Shown here: positions 14,265 to 20,758 of the stretch, piece after piece
Numbering within the stretch: the stretch's first letter is position 1
Layout of the letters: each line of letters begins with the position of its first letter
Assembly (NCBI GenBank): GCA_023412845.1
Contig: JAEZRH010000098.1
Coordinates: 1 to 20,758 of the forward strand
DNA: 20,758 bases
Direction: 5' to 3'
From: Bacillota bacterium
GTDB taxonomy: Bacteria > Bacillota > Clostridia > Oscillospirales > Acutalibacteraceae
Notes under the pieces: model-generated
Databases searched by the model: none
What the model saw: only the letters and a program-made list of their open reading frames with translations
What the model was told of the DNA's origin: nothing
Program-made: the position numbers and the translations under genes

Positions 14265-16073
14265 CTAGAGGCGGGGATCGACGGCGGCGTCACGCCGCGG
14301 AAGGATCGAAAGGCCGAGTTCGCTGAGCTGCTGGGCGTCCACTTCGGTCGGGGCGTCGCTCATCAGCTCGGCGGAGGAAGCAACCTTCGGGAACGCGATC
14401 ACATCGCGGATGCTGTCGAGGCCCAGCATGACCATCACGAGGCGGTCAAGGCCGAACGCCATGCCCCCGTGCGGCGGCGCGCCGTAGCGGAACGCGTCGG
14501 TCAGGAAGCCGAACCGCACCTTTGCCTGCTCCGGCGTGATGCCGAGCGCGCGGAACATACGACTCTGCAGCTCGCTGTCGTTGATGCGGATGGAACCGCC
14601 GCCGATCTCGTTGCCGTTGAGCACCATGTCGTAGGCGTAGGCCAGCACGCTGCCGGGGTCGGACTCCAGTTTGTCGAGGTCCTCGGCGCGCGGCATGGTG
14701 AACGGATGGTGCATGGCCGTCCAGCGGTTCTCTTCCTTGCTGTACTCGAACATCGGGAAGTCGGTGATCCACAGCAGGGCGATCTTTTTCGGGTCGATCA
14801 GGCCGAAACGGCGGGCAAGCTCGCAGCGCAGCGCGCCGAGCGTGTCGAACACGACCTTTTTCTCGCCGTCCGCCACGAGGAACATCACGTCGCCGGCCTG
14901 GACGCCGAGCGCGGAACGCACGGCGGAGACTTCCTCCGGCGAGAGGAACTTTTCATAGGACGAGGATTCGCCCTGCGAAGCGAGGCGCGTCCATGCGAGG
15001 CCTTTGGCGCCATAGGACTTGACCCACTCGCCGAGCTTGTCGATCTCCTTGCGGGTGAGCTCATCCGCCTTACCCTTGAGCGCGATGCCGCGCACGCTTC
15101 CGCCCCCGGCAAGCGCGCCCGCGAACACGCGGAACGAGGTCCCCTTCAGCGTTTCGCTCAGGTCGACAAGCTCCATGCCGAAGCGCAGGTCCGGCTTGTC
15201 GGAGCCGAAACGGTTCATCGCCTCCGTCCACGTCATGCGCGGCAGCGGGATCGTGATGTCGGTATCCAGCACCCTTTTATAGGCGTCGCGGATGAATCCC
15301 TCCGCAATGGCCATAACGTCCTCCTGCGTGACGAAGGACATCTCGAAGTCGATCTGCGTGAATTCCGGCTGACGGTCGGCGCGCAGGTCCTCGTCGCGGA
15401 AACAGCGGGCCACCTGCATGTAGCGGTCGAAGCCGGAAAGCATCAGAAGCTGCTTATAAAGCTGCGGTGACTGCGGCAGCGCGAAAAAGCTGCCCGGAAA
15501 CATCCGCGAGGGTACGAGATAGTCGCGCGCGCCCTCCGGCGTGGATTTGATCAGGCACGGCGTTTCGACCTCATAAAAGCCGTTGCCGTCGAAATAATCG
15601 CGGGCGACCTTGACGATCCTGTGCCGTTTGATAAGGTTGTCCTGCAGATCGGGGCGGCGCAGGTCGAGATAACGGTATTTCAGGCGGATATCTTCCTTCA
15701 CGTTGGAATCGCGCTCCACGGCGAACGGCGGCGTCTCGCTTTTCGCGAGAATGCGCAGCTCCTCCACGGCAATCTCGACGTCGCCCGTAGGGATATCCTT
15801 ATTCTTTGAAGAACGCTCCCTTACCCTGCCCCGTGCCGCAAGCACGTATTCGGCACGGACGGAAAACGCCTTTTTGAACACTTCCCGGTCGGATGCCTCG
15901 TCGAACGCGAGCTGTACGATGCCGGTGCGGTCGCGCAGGTCGATGAAGATGAGTTGCCCGAGGTCGCGCTGGCGCTGCGTCCAGCCGCAGACGACAACTT
16001 CTTTTCCCGCGTCGGCGGCCCTCAGGCTGCCGCAGTAATTTGTCCGTTTCATTCCCGCTATGAGTTCTGCCAT
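14265..16073 (-). CDS. aspS: Aspartyl-tRNA synthetase (bacterial type)
   Basis: A 602-residue class II synthetase. It has an N-terminal OB-fold anticodon domain (VVCGWTQRQRDLGQLIFIDLRD), the QSPQLYKQLLM loop, motif 2 (FRDEDLRADRQPEFTQIDFE), a GAD insert of bacterial size, and motif 3 (HGGMAFGLDRLVMVMLG) near the C-terminus. Length and layout are those of bacterial AspRS. GGAGG sits seven bases before the ATG. It is the last gene of the hisS-methyltransferase-aspS group and is expected to be under the T-box at 18095-18313. Confidence 0.97.
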   Translation of the reverse strand: MAELIAGMKRTNYCGSLRAADAGKEVVVCGWTQRQRDLGQLIFIDLRDRTGIVQLAFDEASDREVFKKAFSVRAEYVLAARGRVRERSSKNKDIPTGDVEIAVEELRILAKSETPPFAVERDSNVKEDIRLKYRYLDLRRPDLQDNLIKRHRIVKVARDYFDGNGFYEVETPCLIKSTPEGARDYLVPSRMFPGSFFALPQSPQLYKQLLMLSGFDRYMQVARCFRDEDLRADRQPEFTQIDFEMSFVTQEDVMAIAEGFIRDAYKRVLDTDITIPLPRMTWTEAMNRFGSDKPDLRFGMELVDLSETLKGTSFRVFAGALAGGGSVRGIALKGKADELTRKEIDKLGEWVKSYGAKGLAWTRLASQGESSSYEKFLSPEEVSAVRSALGVQAGDVMFLVADGEKKVVFDTLGALRCELARRFGLIDPKKIALLWITDFPMFEYSKEENRWTAMHHPFTMPRAEDLDKLESDPGSVLAYAYDMVLNGNEIGGGSIRINDSELQSRMFRALGITPEQAKVRFGFLTDAFRYGAPPHGGMAFGLDRLVMVMLGLDSIRDVIAFPKVASSAELMSDAPTEVDAQQLSELGLSILPRRDAAVDPRL

Positions 16074-16112
16074 TTTTAAACCTCCAACTTTCCCGCTGTA
16101 TTTCTTTGCTGT

Positions 16113-16743
16113 TTATGCCGTAACGACGGACAGGACACCCGCGCAGTGCGACAGTTTCCGGTATTCGCAGGCGAATCCGTTCCCCAGGGATTTTTCCAGT
16201 TCCTCCGCGACGAAATAATATTCGCCGGGATCCCAGAATTTTTCGTATTTCTCCCGGCACAGTTCGAGCTCCCGCCGCGTCGTAAAGGAAACGTCTCCGA
16301 TCAAAATCCTTCCGCCCGGCCTGAGCAGGCCGGAAAGCGTCCGGACAAATCCGGGTTTTTCCGCATCCGTCAGGTGGTGCAGAGCATATGTGCTGACGAT
16401 GTCGTCAAAGTGCCGCCCTTCAAGCCCTTTCGGAAGGCCTTTTGAAAAATCCCACTGGATCAGAAGCGCGTTTGGCATCCTACGCCTTGCAATGCCGATC
16501 ATCTTCTCCGAAAAATCGATGCCCGTGATCTGGTAGCCGGCGTCATAGAGCCGGGATGTCAGCACTCCGGTGCCAAAACCGATGTCCAGCACGCTGATAC
16601 CATCCCGTTCCCGCACACGGCGGTAGATTTCGCCCAGAACCTTTTTATAACCCGCAAATGGGTACTCGCCGCTTTCTTCGCTTAAATTCACACTTTTTGT
16701 CGTAACCGTCGGCCCACAGGTCGAACCCTTTGCTGTCAAGCAT
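16113..16743 (-). CDS. Class I SAM-dependent methyltransferase with an N-terminal frame break
   Basis: The SAM-binding motif VLDIGFGTGVLTSRL and IDFSEKMIGIARRRMPNA, DDIVSTYALHHLTD and LLRPGGRILIGD show a class I methyltransferase; its substrate is unknown. The ATG at 16743 reads MLDSKGFDLWADGYDK, but after an A5 run (16694-16698) the conserved continuation SVNLSEESGEYPFAGY is one frame off. One A fewer would restore a 209-residue protein. In the current sequence a TTG at 16739 opens the downstream frame directly, with AGGAGG eight bases upstream, giving 208 residues with a scrambled first ~14. It may therefore be expressed by that route, be a sequencing error, or be a recent mutation. It sits eight bases after hisS, inserted in the usual hisS-aspS order. 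Confidence 0.8.
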
Positions 16744-16751
16744 TTTTCCTC

Positions 16752-18041
16752 CTAAAAGCTCAGGTCCTCCGCTTCCGTGCTGAGGGCGGCGAACTGACCC
16801 GCGAGGTCGTTGTCCAGATCGATCGTCTTCGTCTCGCCGGTCTTCATGTTCTTGATCTTCGCTTTGCGGGAACTCAGTTCGTCGTCGCCGAGGACGGCGG
16901 TGAAGGCCGCGCCGATCTTGCCCGCGTATTTCATCTGCGCATTCAGGCTGCGCCCGGCTTCGTCGAACGCGGCGGCGACGGACGAGGTGCGCAGCAGGCA
17001 GGCGAGACGGAACGCTTCCTTCCGCGCCGCTTCTCCGACCGACGCGAGATACAGATCGCATTTTTCCGGCTCGGGGAATTCGACGCCCTGTTTTTCCATG
17101 ATGAGCAGCAGCCGCTCTATGCCAAGCCCGAACCCGAGCGCGGGCGTGGAGTTCCCTCCCATCTCCTGAACGAGTCCGTCGTAGCGCCCGCCGCCGCAGA
17201 CAGTGCTCTGCGCGCCTAGGTCTCCGGAAACGAATTCGAACACCGTGCGGGTGTAGTAATCGAGCCCGCGCACGATGGTCGGGTCGATCCCGAACGCGAT
17301 GCCCGCCGCGTCCAGACCGGCCTTCACGCCTTCAAAATGCGCCCGGCAGTCGTCGCAGAGAAAATCGAGGATGTGCGGCGCGCCCGCGGCGACCTCGGCG
17401 CACTCCGGATTCTTGCAGTCGAGGATTCGCATGGGGTTGCGGTCGAGACGCGAAAGGCAGGTCTCGCACAGTTTATCCTTGTGCTCGGTGAAATAGGCGG
17501 TGAGCGCCTTCGTAAATTCCGCGCGGCAATCCGGGCAACCGATGGAATTGATCATCAACTTTAAATTTTTAAGTCCCAGCCGTCCGAACAGACTGTTCGC
17601 CAGGGCAATCAGCGCCGCGTCGGAAAGCGGCCCCGCGCTGCCGAAAATTTCCACGCCGAACTGGTGGAATTCGCGCTGGCGGCCCGCCTGTGCCTTTTCG
17701 TACCGATAGCACGGAGTGATGTAATACAGCTTCACCGGCATCGGCTCGTTCGAGAGGCCGTGCTCCAGGTACGCCCGCACCGCCCCGGCGGTGCCTTCCG
17801 GCTTCAGGGTGAGGGAGCGCCCGCCCTTGTCCTCAAACGTGTACATCTCTTTCTGCACAACGTCCGTCGTCTCGCCCACGGAGCGCCGGAACAGCCGCGT
17901 GTCCTCGAACACGGGTGTGCGGATCTCGCGGAAGCCGTGAATGCGCGCTTCTTCCCTCATGACGTTCTCGACCGCCTGCCAGCGTTCGGATTCGCCGGGC
18001 AGAATATCGACGGTGCCCCGTTGGGCTTTCAGCAGTTCCAT
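16752..18041 (-). CDS. hisS: Histidyl-tRNA synthetase
   Basis: A 429-residue class II synthetase. It opens with QRGTVDILPGESERW, has motif 2 CYRYEKAQAGRQREFHQFG, the histidine-specific RGLDYYTRTVFEF, and motif 3 ALGFGLGIERLLL. A C-terminal anticodon-binding domain follows (about residues 330-429). Four cysteines cluster around residues 185-235 (CETC and CDDC among them), as in other clostridial HisRS. AAAGGA lies eight bases before the ATG. It is the first gene after the T-box leader, and its stop overlaps the ribosome site of the methyltransferase. Confidence 0.97.
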   Translation of the reverse strand: MELLKAQRGTVDILPGESERWQAVENVMREEARIHGFREIRTPVFEDTRLFRRSVGETTDVVQKEMYTFEDKGGRSLTLKPEGTAGAVRAYLEHGLSNEPMPVKLYYITPCYRYEKAQAGRQREFHQFGVEIFGSAGPLSDAALIALANSLFGRLGLKNLKLMINSIGCPDCRAEFTKALTAYFTEHKDKLCETCLSRLDRNPMRILDCKNPECAEVAAGAPHILDFLCDDCRAHFEGVKAGLDAAGIAFGIDPTIVRGLDYYTRTVFEFVSGDLGAQSTVCGGGRYDGLVQEMGGNSTPALGFGLGIERLLLIMEKQGVEFPEPEKCDLYLASVGEAARKEAFRLACLLRTSSVAAAFDEAGRSLNAQMKYAGKIGAAFTAVLGDDELSSRKAKIKNMKTGETKTIDLDNDLAGQFAALSTEAEDLSF

Positions 18042-18094
18042 ACTAAATTTCCTTTCAGCATTCGGTTTTCTCTAAAATTCAGGCACCAAAAAGC

Positions 18095-18128
18095 AAAAAA
18101 TCCCCGTCCCACATAAAGGGACGAGGGG
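18095..18128 (-). terminator. T-box regulatory terminator
   Basis: On the minus strand CCCC-TC-GTCCC pairs with GGGACGGGG across a TTTATGT loop, followed by six T. The 5' arm overlaps the bases that pair with the T-box in the antiterminator, as required for the switch. Confidence 0.9.
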
Positions 18129-18313
18129 AGTTCCGCTCGTGGTGCCACCCTTCTTCGGGGGCATTCGCCCCCCTCGGAAAAGCCCGTAACGCGGGGCCCA
18201 CAGCGCGGCTCGCGGATGTCTTCGCCGGAATTCCTTGCCGCGGACGCGCTCTCAGCCAAGGCGCTTCCTTTCTGTCCGGGAATTCCGGATACTCCTTCCG
18301 TGTCGTTGCCGGG
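18095..18313 (-). promoter_or_regulatory. T-box riboswitch leader of the hisS-aspS operon
   Basis: On the minus strand the conserved T-box AGGGTGGCACCACG lies at 18138-18151, followed by the competing terminator. Stem I has a perfect 10-bp arm pair (CCGGAATTCC/GGAATTCCGG, 18279-18288 and 18225-18234). It is bounded by AGTA on the 5' side (18290-18293) and GAA on the 3' side (18221-18223), the loop-E signature of the specifier loop. The bases after GAA read GACAT (18216-18220): GAC for Asp, overlapping CAU for His. Stem III is GGGGGC/GCCCCC (18157-18172). Uncharged tRNA is expected to stabilise the antiterminator. The leader begins only nine bases after the mgsA stop and I see no convincing promoter. 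Confidence 0.92.
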
Positions 18314-18321
18314 AGAATCGG

Positions 18322-18726
18322 TCAGTTTTTCGGATTGAGAATATTGCGCCAGTCGAGGTCGCCGCGCTCCAGTCCGTGAATGAGGACTTCGGCCGTGGCG
18401 ATATTGGTGGCGACGGGAATGTTGTGCATGTCGCACAGGCGCAGAAGATTCATATCGTTCGGTTCGTGCGGCTTCGGGTTCAGCGGATCGCGGAAAAACA
18501 GCAGCAGGTCGACCTCGTTGCAGGCGATGCGCGCCGCAATCTGCTGGTCGCCGCCCTGCGAACCGCCGAGGAAACGCTGGATTTCGAGACCCGTGGCCTC
18601 GGCGACCATTTTCCCGGTCGTCCCCGTGGCACACAGTTCATGACGGCTCAGCACGCCGCAGTAGGCGATACAGAACTGGACCATCAATTCCTTTTTTGCA
18701 TCATGGGCAATCAGTGCTATATTCAT
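18322..18726 (-). CDS. mgsA: Methylglyoxal synthase
   Basis: A 134-residue enzyme converting dihydroxyacetone phosphate to methylglyoxal, a glycolytic bypass when phosphate is short. Family signatures are complete: the opening NIALIAHDAKK, GTTGKM near residue 36, GGSQGGDQQI with catalytic Asp60, FFRDPLNPKPHEPD-like FFRDPLNPKPHEPND, and CDMHNIPVATNIATAE with His101. The ATG has GGAGG seven bases upstream. It lies 41 bp after minD, a neighbourhood conserved in Clostridia, where mgsA ends the mre-min-rodA cluster. Confidence 0.96.
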   Translation of the reverse strand: MNIALIAHDAKKELMVQFCIAYCGVLSRHELCATGTTGKMVAEATGLEIQRFLGGSQGGDQQIAARIACNEVDLLLFFRDPLNPKPHEPNDMNLLRLCDMHNIPVATNIATAEVLIHGLERGDLDWRNILNPKN

Positions 18727-18767
18727 AAATCCCCCTCCAGGGCTAAGACTTAACGGGACGGATAGAA

Positions 18768-19514
18768 TTAAAATTTCTGCAGCGAAGGCAGGGGAACATT
18801 TTCACCTTCCAGTCGAGCAGCCAGTCTTGACAATGCCATCGCGCCCGGCGAACGTTCCGGGGCGGGCCTTGCGTTCGCGGCGGCCGCCGCAAGCTGCGCA
18901 TCGTCCGGGATCACGGCGATCAGCCGCACGCCAGCCGAATCGATGACGGAATCGAGATCTGCATAATACCCCTGCGCTCGAAAACGCCCGCTGTTAAAGC
19001 GGTTGACGACCAGCCTCTGCTGGCTCACTCCAGCCTCCAGAAGGCGCAGCCGCGTTTGAGCGGTATCGCGCAGACAGACGGGGTCGGGCGTCGCAATGAG
19101 CAAAGCGCGTTTCGCGGAGGCGGACGCGCTCAAAAAACCCTGGCCTACCCCTGCGGGACTGTCGATCAGCACATGGTCGTAATAGCGGGAAAAGATGGAC
19201 ACAAGCTCCCGCATAATGTCCGGGCTGACCACGTCCTCCTCGGTCTGGGGGGCGGGCAGCAGGAAAAGATTTTGCGAAAAAGGACAGGCATAAACAGCCC
19301 TGCCGGGTTCCGCGGCGCCGGATACGACGTCGGCGATATCGAACACACGGCGTTCCGAAACGCCAAGTATGTGGTCAAGGCAGCCGAGGCCCGCGTCTCC
19401 GTCGATCAGCAGCACGCGTTTGCCGCGCATTGCAAGGGCGAAGCCAAGTCCGGCGGTGACCGTCGACTTGCCAGCTCCGCCTTTTCCGGAAGTAATGACA
19501 GTTACGGAATCCAT
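18768..19514 (-). CDS. minD: MinD-family septum-site ATPase lacking the C-terminal membrane helix
   Basis: A 248-residue P-loop ATPase. The deviant Walker A GKGGAGKST spans residues 10-18 with signature Lys11 and Lys16. DGDAGLGCLDHILG matches the MinD DxDxGLxNLD block, and VLIDSPAGVGQGF gives Walker B. The ATG at 19514 is chosen over an upstream in-frame GTG (19526) because GAGGG sits five bases before it. The protein ends EGENVPLPSLQKF; MinD proteins normally continue into a basic amphipathic membrane-targeting helix, which is missing here and is not found in the other two frames. No minC or minE fits in the flanking gaps (41 and 103 bp). Confidence 0.85.
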   Translation of the reverse strand: MDSVTVITSGKGGAGKSTVTAGLGFALAMRGKRVLLIDGDAGLGCLDHILGVSERRVFDIADVVSGAAEPGRAVYACPFSQNLFLLPAPQTEEDVVSPDIMRELVSIFSRYYDHVLIDSPAGVGQGFLSASASAKRALLIATPDPVCLRDTAQTRLRLLEAGVSQQRLVVNRFNSGRFRAQGYYADLDSVIDSAGVRLIAVIPDDAQLAAAAANARPAPERSPGAMALSRLAARLEGENVPLPSLQKF

Positions 19515-19533
19515 GACATCCCTCACAGTTATT

Positions 19534-19562
19534 ATATTACCACAATATTTCTAACTAGTAAA
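19534..19562 (-). promoter_or_regulatory. Candidate promoter of minD-mgsA
   Basis: On the minus strand TTTACT (19557-19562), 17 bases, then TAATAT (19534-19539); an overlapping perfect TATAAT is at 19531-19536. The A/T-rich stretch stands out from its surroundings. Confidence 0.4.
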
Positions 19563-19586
19563 GCATTCCGGTTGTTTAATTTCAGC

Positions 19587-19604
19587 AAAAATTTCTGTGA
19601 AATT
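19587..19604 (-). terminator. Weak terminator after the PBP2 gene
   Basis: AATTTC/GAAATT arms (19590-19595 and 19599-19604) with a 3-base loop are followed on the minus strand by three to four T. The stem is only 6 bp and A/T-rich, so partial read-through into minD is likely. Confidence 0.3.
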
Positions 19605-19617
19605 CTGCAGAGACAGA

Positions 19618-20758
19618 TTATCCCGCCGAAGATGCGGAAGACGACGCCTGCGACGATGCCGAAGGCATCACGAGGTTGCCGCTCGCGTCGACCGTTTTGC
19701 CGTAAAAATACGCGTCGAGAATATCCTTTGCCACTGAGTTCGAATACAGGCTGGTCGCACCGTGTTCCAGCACGACGGCCAGGGCGATCTGCGGGTGGTC
19801 GTAGGGGGCGAACGCGATAAACGTCACATTGTCCGAATGGTTCGGCTTCTGTTCCGCCGTCCCGGTTTTCGCCGCGATGGGGATGCCGTAATTGGCGAAC
19901 ATGGAGGAGGCCGTGCCGCCCGTGGCCACGCTGCGCATGGCCGTCTTGACGTAATCGATGTAGGACTGGGAAACGCCGATGCTGTCCACGGTTTGCGGCT
20001 TTGTCTGCGAGATCACGGTTTTGCGTGTGTAGTCGGTGATTTTGTCGACGATATGGGTTTTCAGACGGGTCCCGTTGTTTGCGACCGTCGCGGCATAGGT
20101 CGCAAGCTGCAGCGGGGTGAACTGGTTGTCGCTCTGGCCCACGGCGGCCTCGACGGTGTCGGCGTCCCACCAGGACCCGCCGGAGTTGCTGCGCTCGGAG
20201 GGCCCGGCCAGCACGCCCGCGCTTTCGTTCAGTTCCAGGCCGGTCTTCACGCCGAGGCCGAACCGCGGCGCGTAAAGGTTCAGGGTCTTGATGCCGGTGC
20301 GGTACCCGACCTCGTAGAAAAAGGAGTTGCTGGACTTTTCAATGGCGTAGTTCGCCGTGATCATGCCGTAGTTGCCGATACTGCCGAGCGGAAGCCCGAC
20401 ATTGGAGAAGCGCGTGTATACGTTGTTGCCTTCCAGCAGCGTCGAAGTGCTGATGGAACCCTCCTGCAGGGCGGAAAGCGCCACATAGGGCTTGACGATG
20501 GAGCCCGGCGTGAAGATGCCGTTGAACGCCCGGTTGATGAGCGGCTTCGTCGTGTCCTTCAGCAGCTGGCTGTAGTAGTTCGTGTCTTTCAGATACTCGT
20601 TTTCATCGTAAGAGGGATATGTGGAGGCGGCCAGCACCGCGAAATCGCTCACCCGCAGCACCACGGCGGCGCCGGCGACGCAGTCTTCCCCGTGGTATCT
20701 GGACGCCCCCTTATAGTTCTCGGCGTCCAGCTTGAGGCCGTTCGCGCGCGTCGCCTGC
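19618..20758 (-). CDS. mrdA: PBP2-type class B penicillin-binding protein (C-terminal part)
   Basis: The frame stays open through the right edge, so the 5' end is outside the window; 379 residues are visible. The three transpeptidase motifs are in order: SIVK in FTPGSIVKPY (active Ser), SSN in IEKSSNSFFYEVG, and KTG in IPIAAKTGTAEQK. FGLGVKTGLEL and AVGQSDNQFTPLQLATYAA are typical of the elongasome PBP2/MrdA group. It crosslinks side-wall peptidoglycan. The C-terminus is a Ser/Ala-rich tail. Its position upstream of minD and mgsA agrees with the clostridial mreBCD-mrdA-min cluster, which supports MrdA over other class B proteins. Confidence 0.85.
   Translation of the reverse strand, partial: QATRANGLKLDAENYKGASRYHGEDCVAGAAVVLRVSDFAVLAASTYPSYDENEYLKDTNYYSQLLKDTTKPLINRAFNGIFTPGSIVKPYVALSALQEGSISTSTLLEGNNVYTRFSNVGLPLGSIGNYGMITANYAIEKSSNSFFYEVGYRTGIKTLNLYAPRFGLGVKTGLELNESAGVLAGPSERSNSGGSWWDADTVEAAVGQSDNQFTPLQLATYAATVANNGTRLKTHIVDKITDYTRKTVISQTKPQTVDSIGVSQSYIDYVKTAMRSVATGGTASSMFANYGIPIAAKTGTAEQKPNHSDNVTFIAFAPYDHPQIALAVVLEHGATSLYSNSVAKDILDAYFYGKTVDASGNLVMPSASSQASSSASSAG

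Noticed and set aside
14469..15470. 333-residue plus-strand open frame
   Set aside because: Antisense shadow of aspS; composition is Arg/His/Val-rich with no recognisable domain.
1..20758. CRISPR array, rRNA or tRNA genes
   Set aside because: No regularly spaced direct repeats, no recognisable rRNA stretch and no cloverleaf with a T-arm GGTTCGA-type signal in the intergenic gaps.

Overview
The window looks like chromosome of a strictly anaerobic, GC-rich Firmicute in class Clostridia, most likely Oscillospiraceae/Ruminococcaceae. Pointers are an oxygen-sensitive class III ribonucleotide reductase with its activase, a T-box leader in front of hisS/aspS, a KimA-type potassium importer, QueH, strong AGGAGG ribosome sites, and a PBP2-MinD-MgsA gene order known from clostridial mre/min loci. 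The placement is inferred from gene content. No rRNA, tRNA, CRISPR array, integrase or transposase was seen.

Layout, left to right. At 1-160 is the 3' end of an unidentified plus-strand gene with its terminator. At 216-3172 is a minus-strand pair, kimA and a UPF0104/LPG-synthase-like membrane protein, with a leader and promoter up to about 3377. At 3520-5086 is a divergent regulatory module. A minus-strand pair (a small helical protein plus a sigma-region-4-like HTH protein) faces a plus-strand XRE repressor plus ImmA/IrrE metallopeptidase, and both promoter sides carry the same 13-bp palindromic core. At 5147-5488 is a small DUF5640-like lipoprotein, convergent with a BTAD-family regulator (5697-6899) across a bidirectional terminator.

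At 7012-9841 is nrdDG on the minus strand. It is driven from a promoter near 10143-10171 that carries two NrdR boxes 31 bp apart. The -10 of that promoter lies inside one arm of a 16-bp perfect hairpin that also serves as the upstream gene's terminator. At 10266-14055 is a minus-strand group: queH, a YghZ-type aldo-keto reductase, and a 12-repeat BNR/Asp-box beta-propeller lipoprotein. Two copies of a dispersed, structured ~118-bp element lie in inverted orientation, one in the nrdD leader and one between aspS and queH.

At 14265-18313 is a translation operon: T-box leader, hisS, a methyltransferase with an N-terminal reading-frame break, then aspS. At 18322-20758 are mgsA, minD and the C-terminal part of a PBP2-type transpeptidase. 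Here minC, minE and rodA are absent and MinD lacks the usual C-terminal membrane-targeting helix.

The most interesting parts are the XRE/ImmA-controlled switch with a sigma-4-like output, the nrdD promoter nested in a terminator, the paired structured repeat elements, the GACAU (overlapping Asp/His) T-box specifier, and the eroded min locus.
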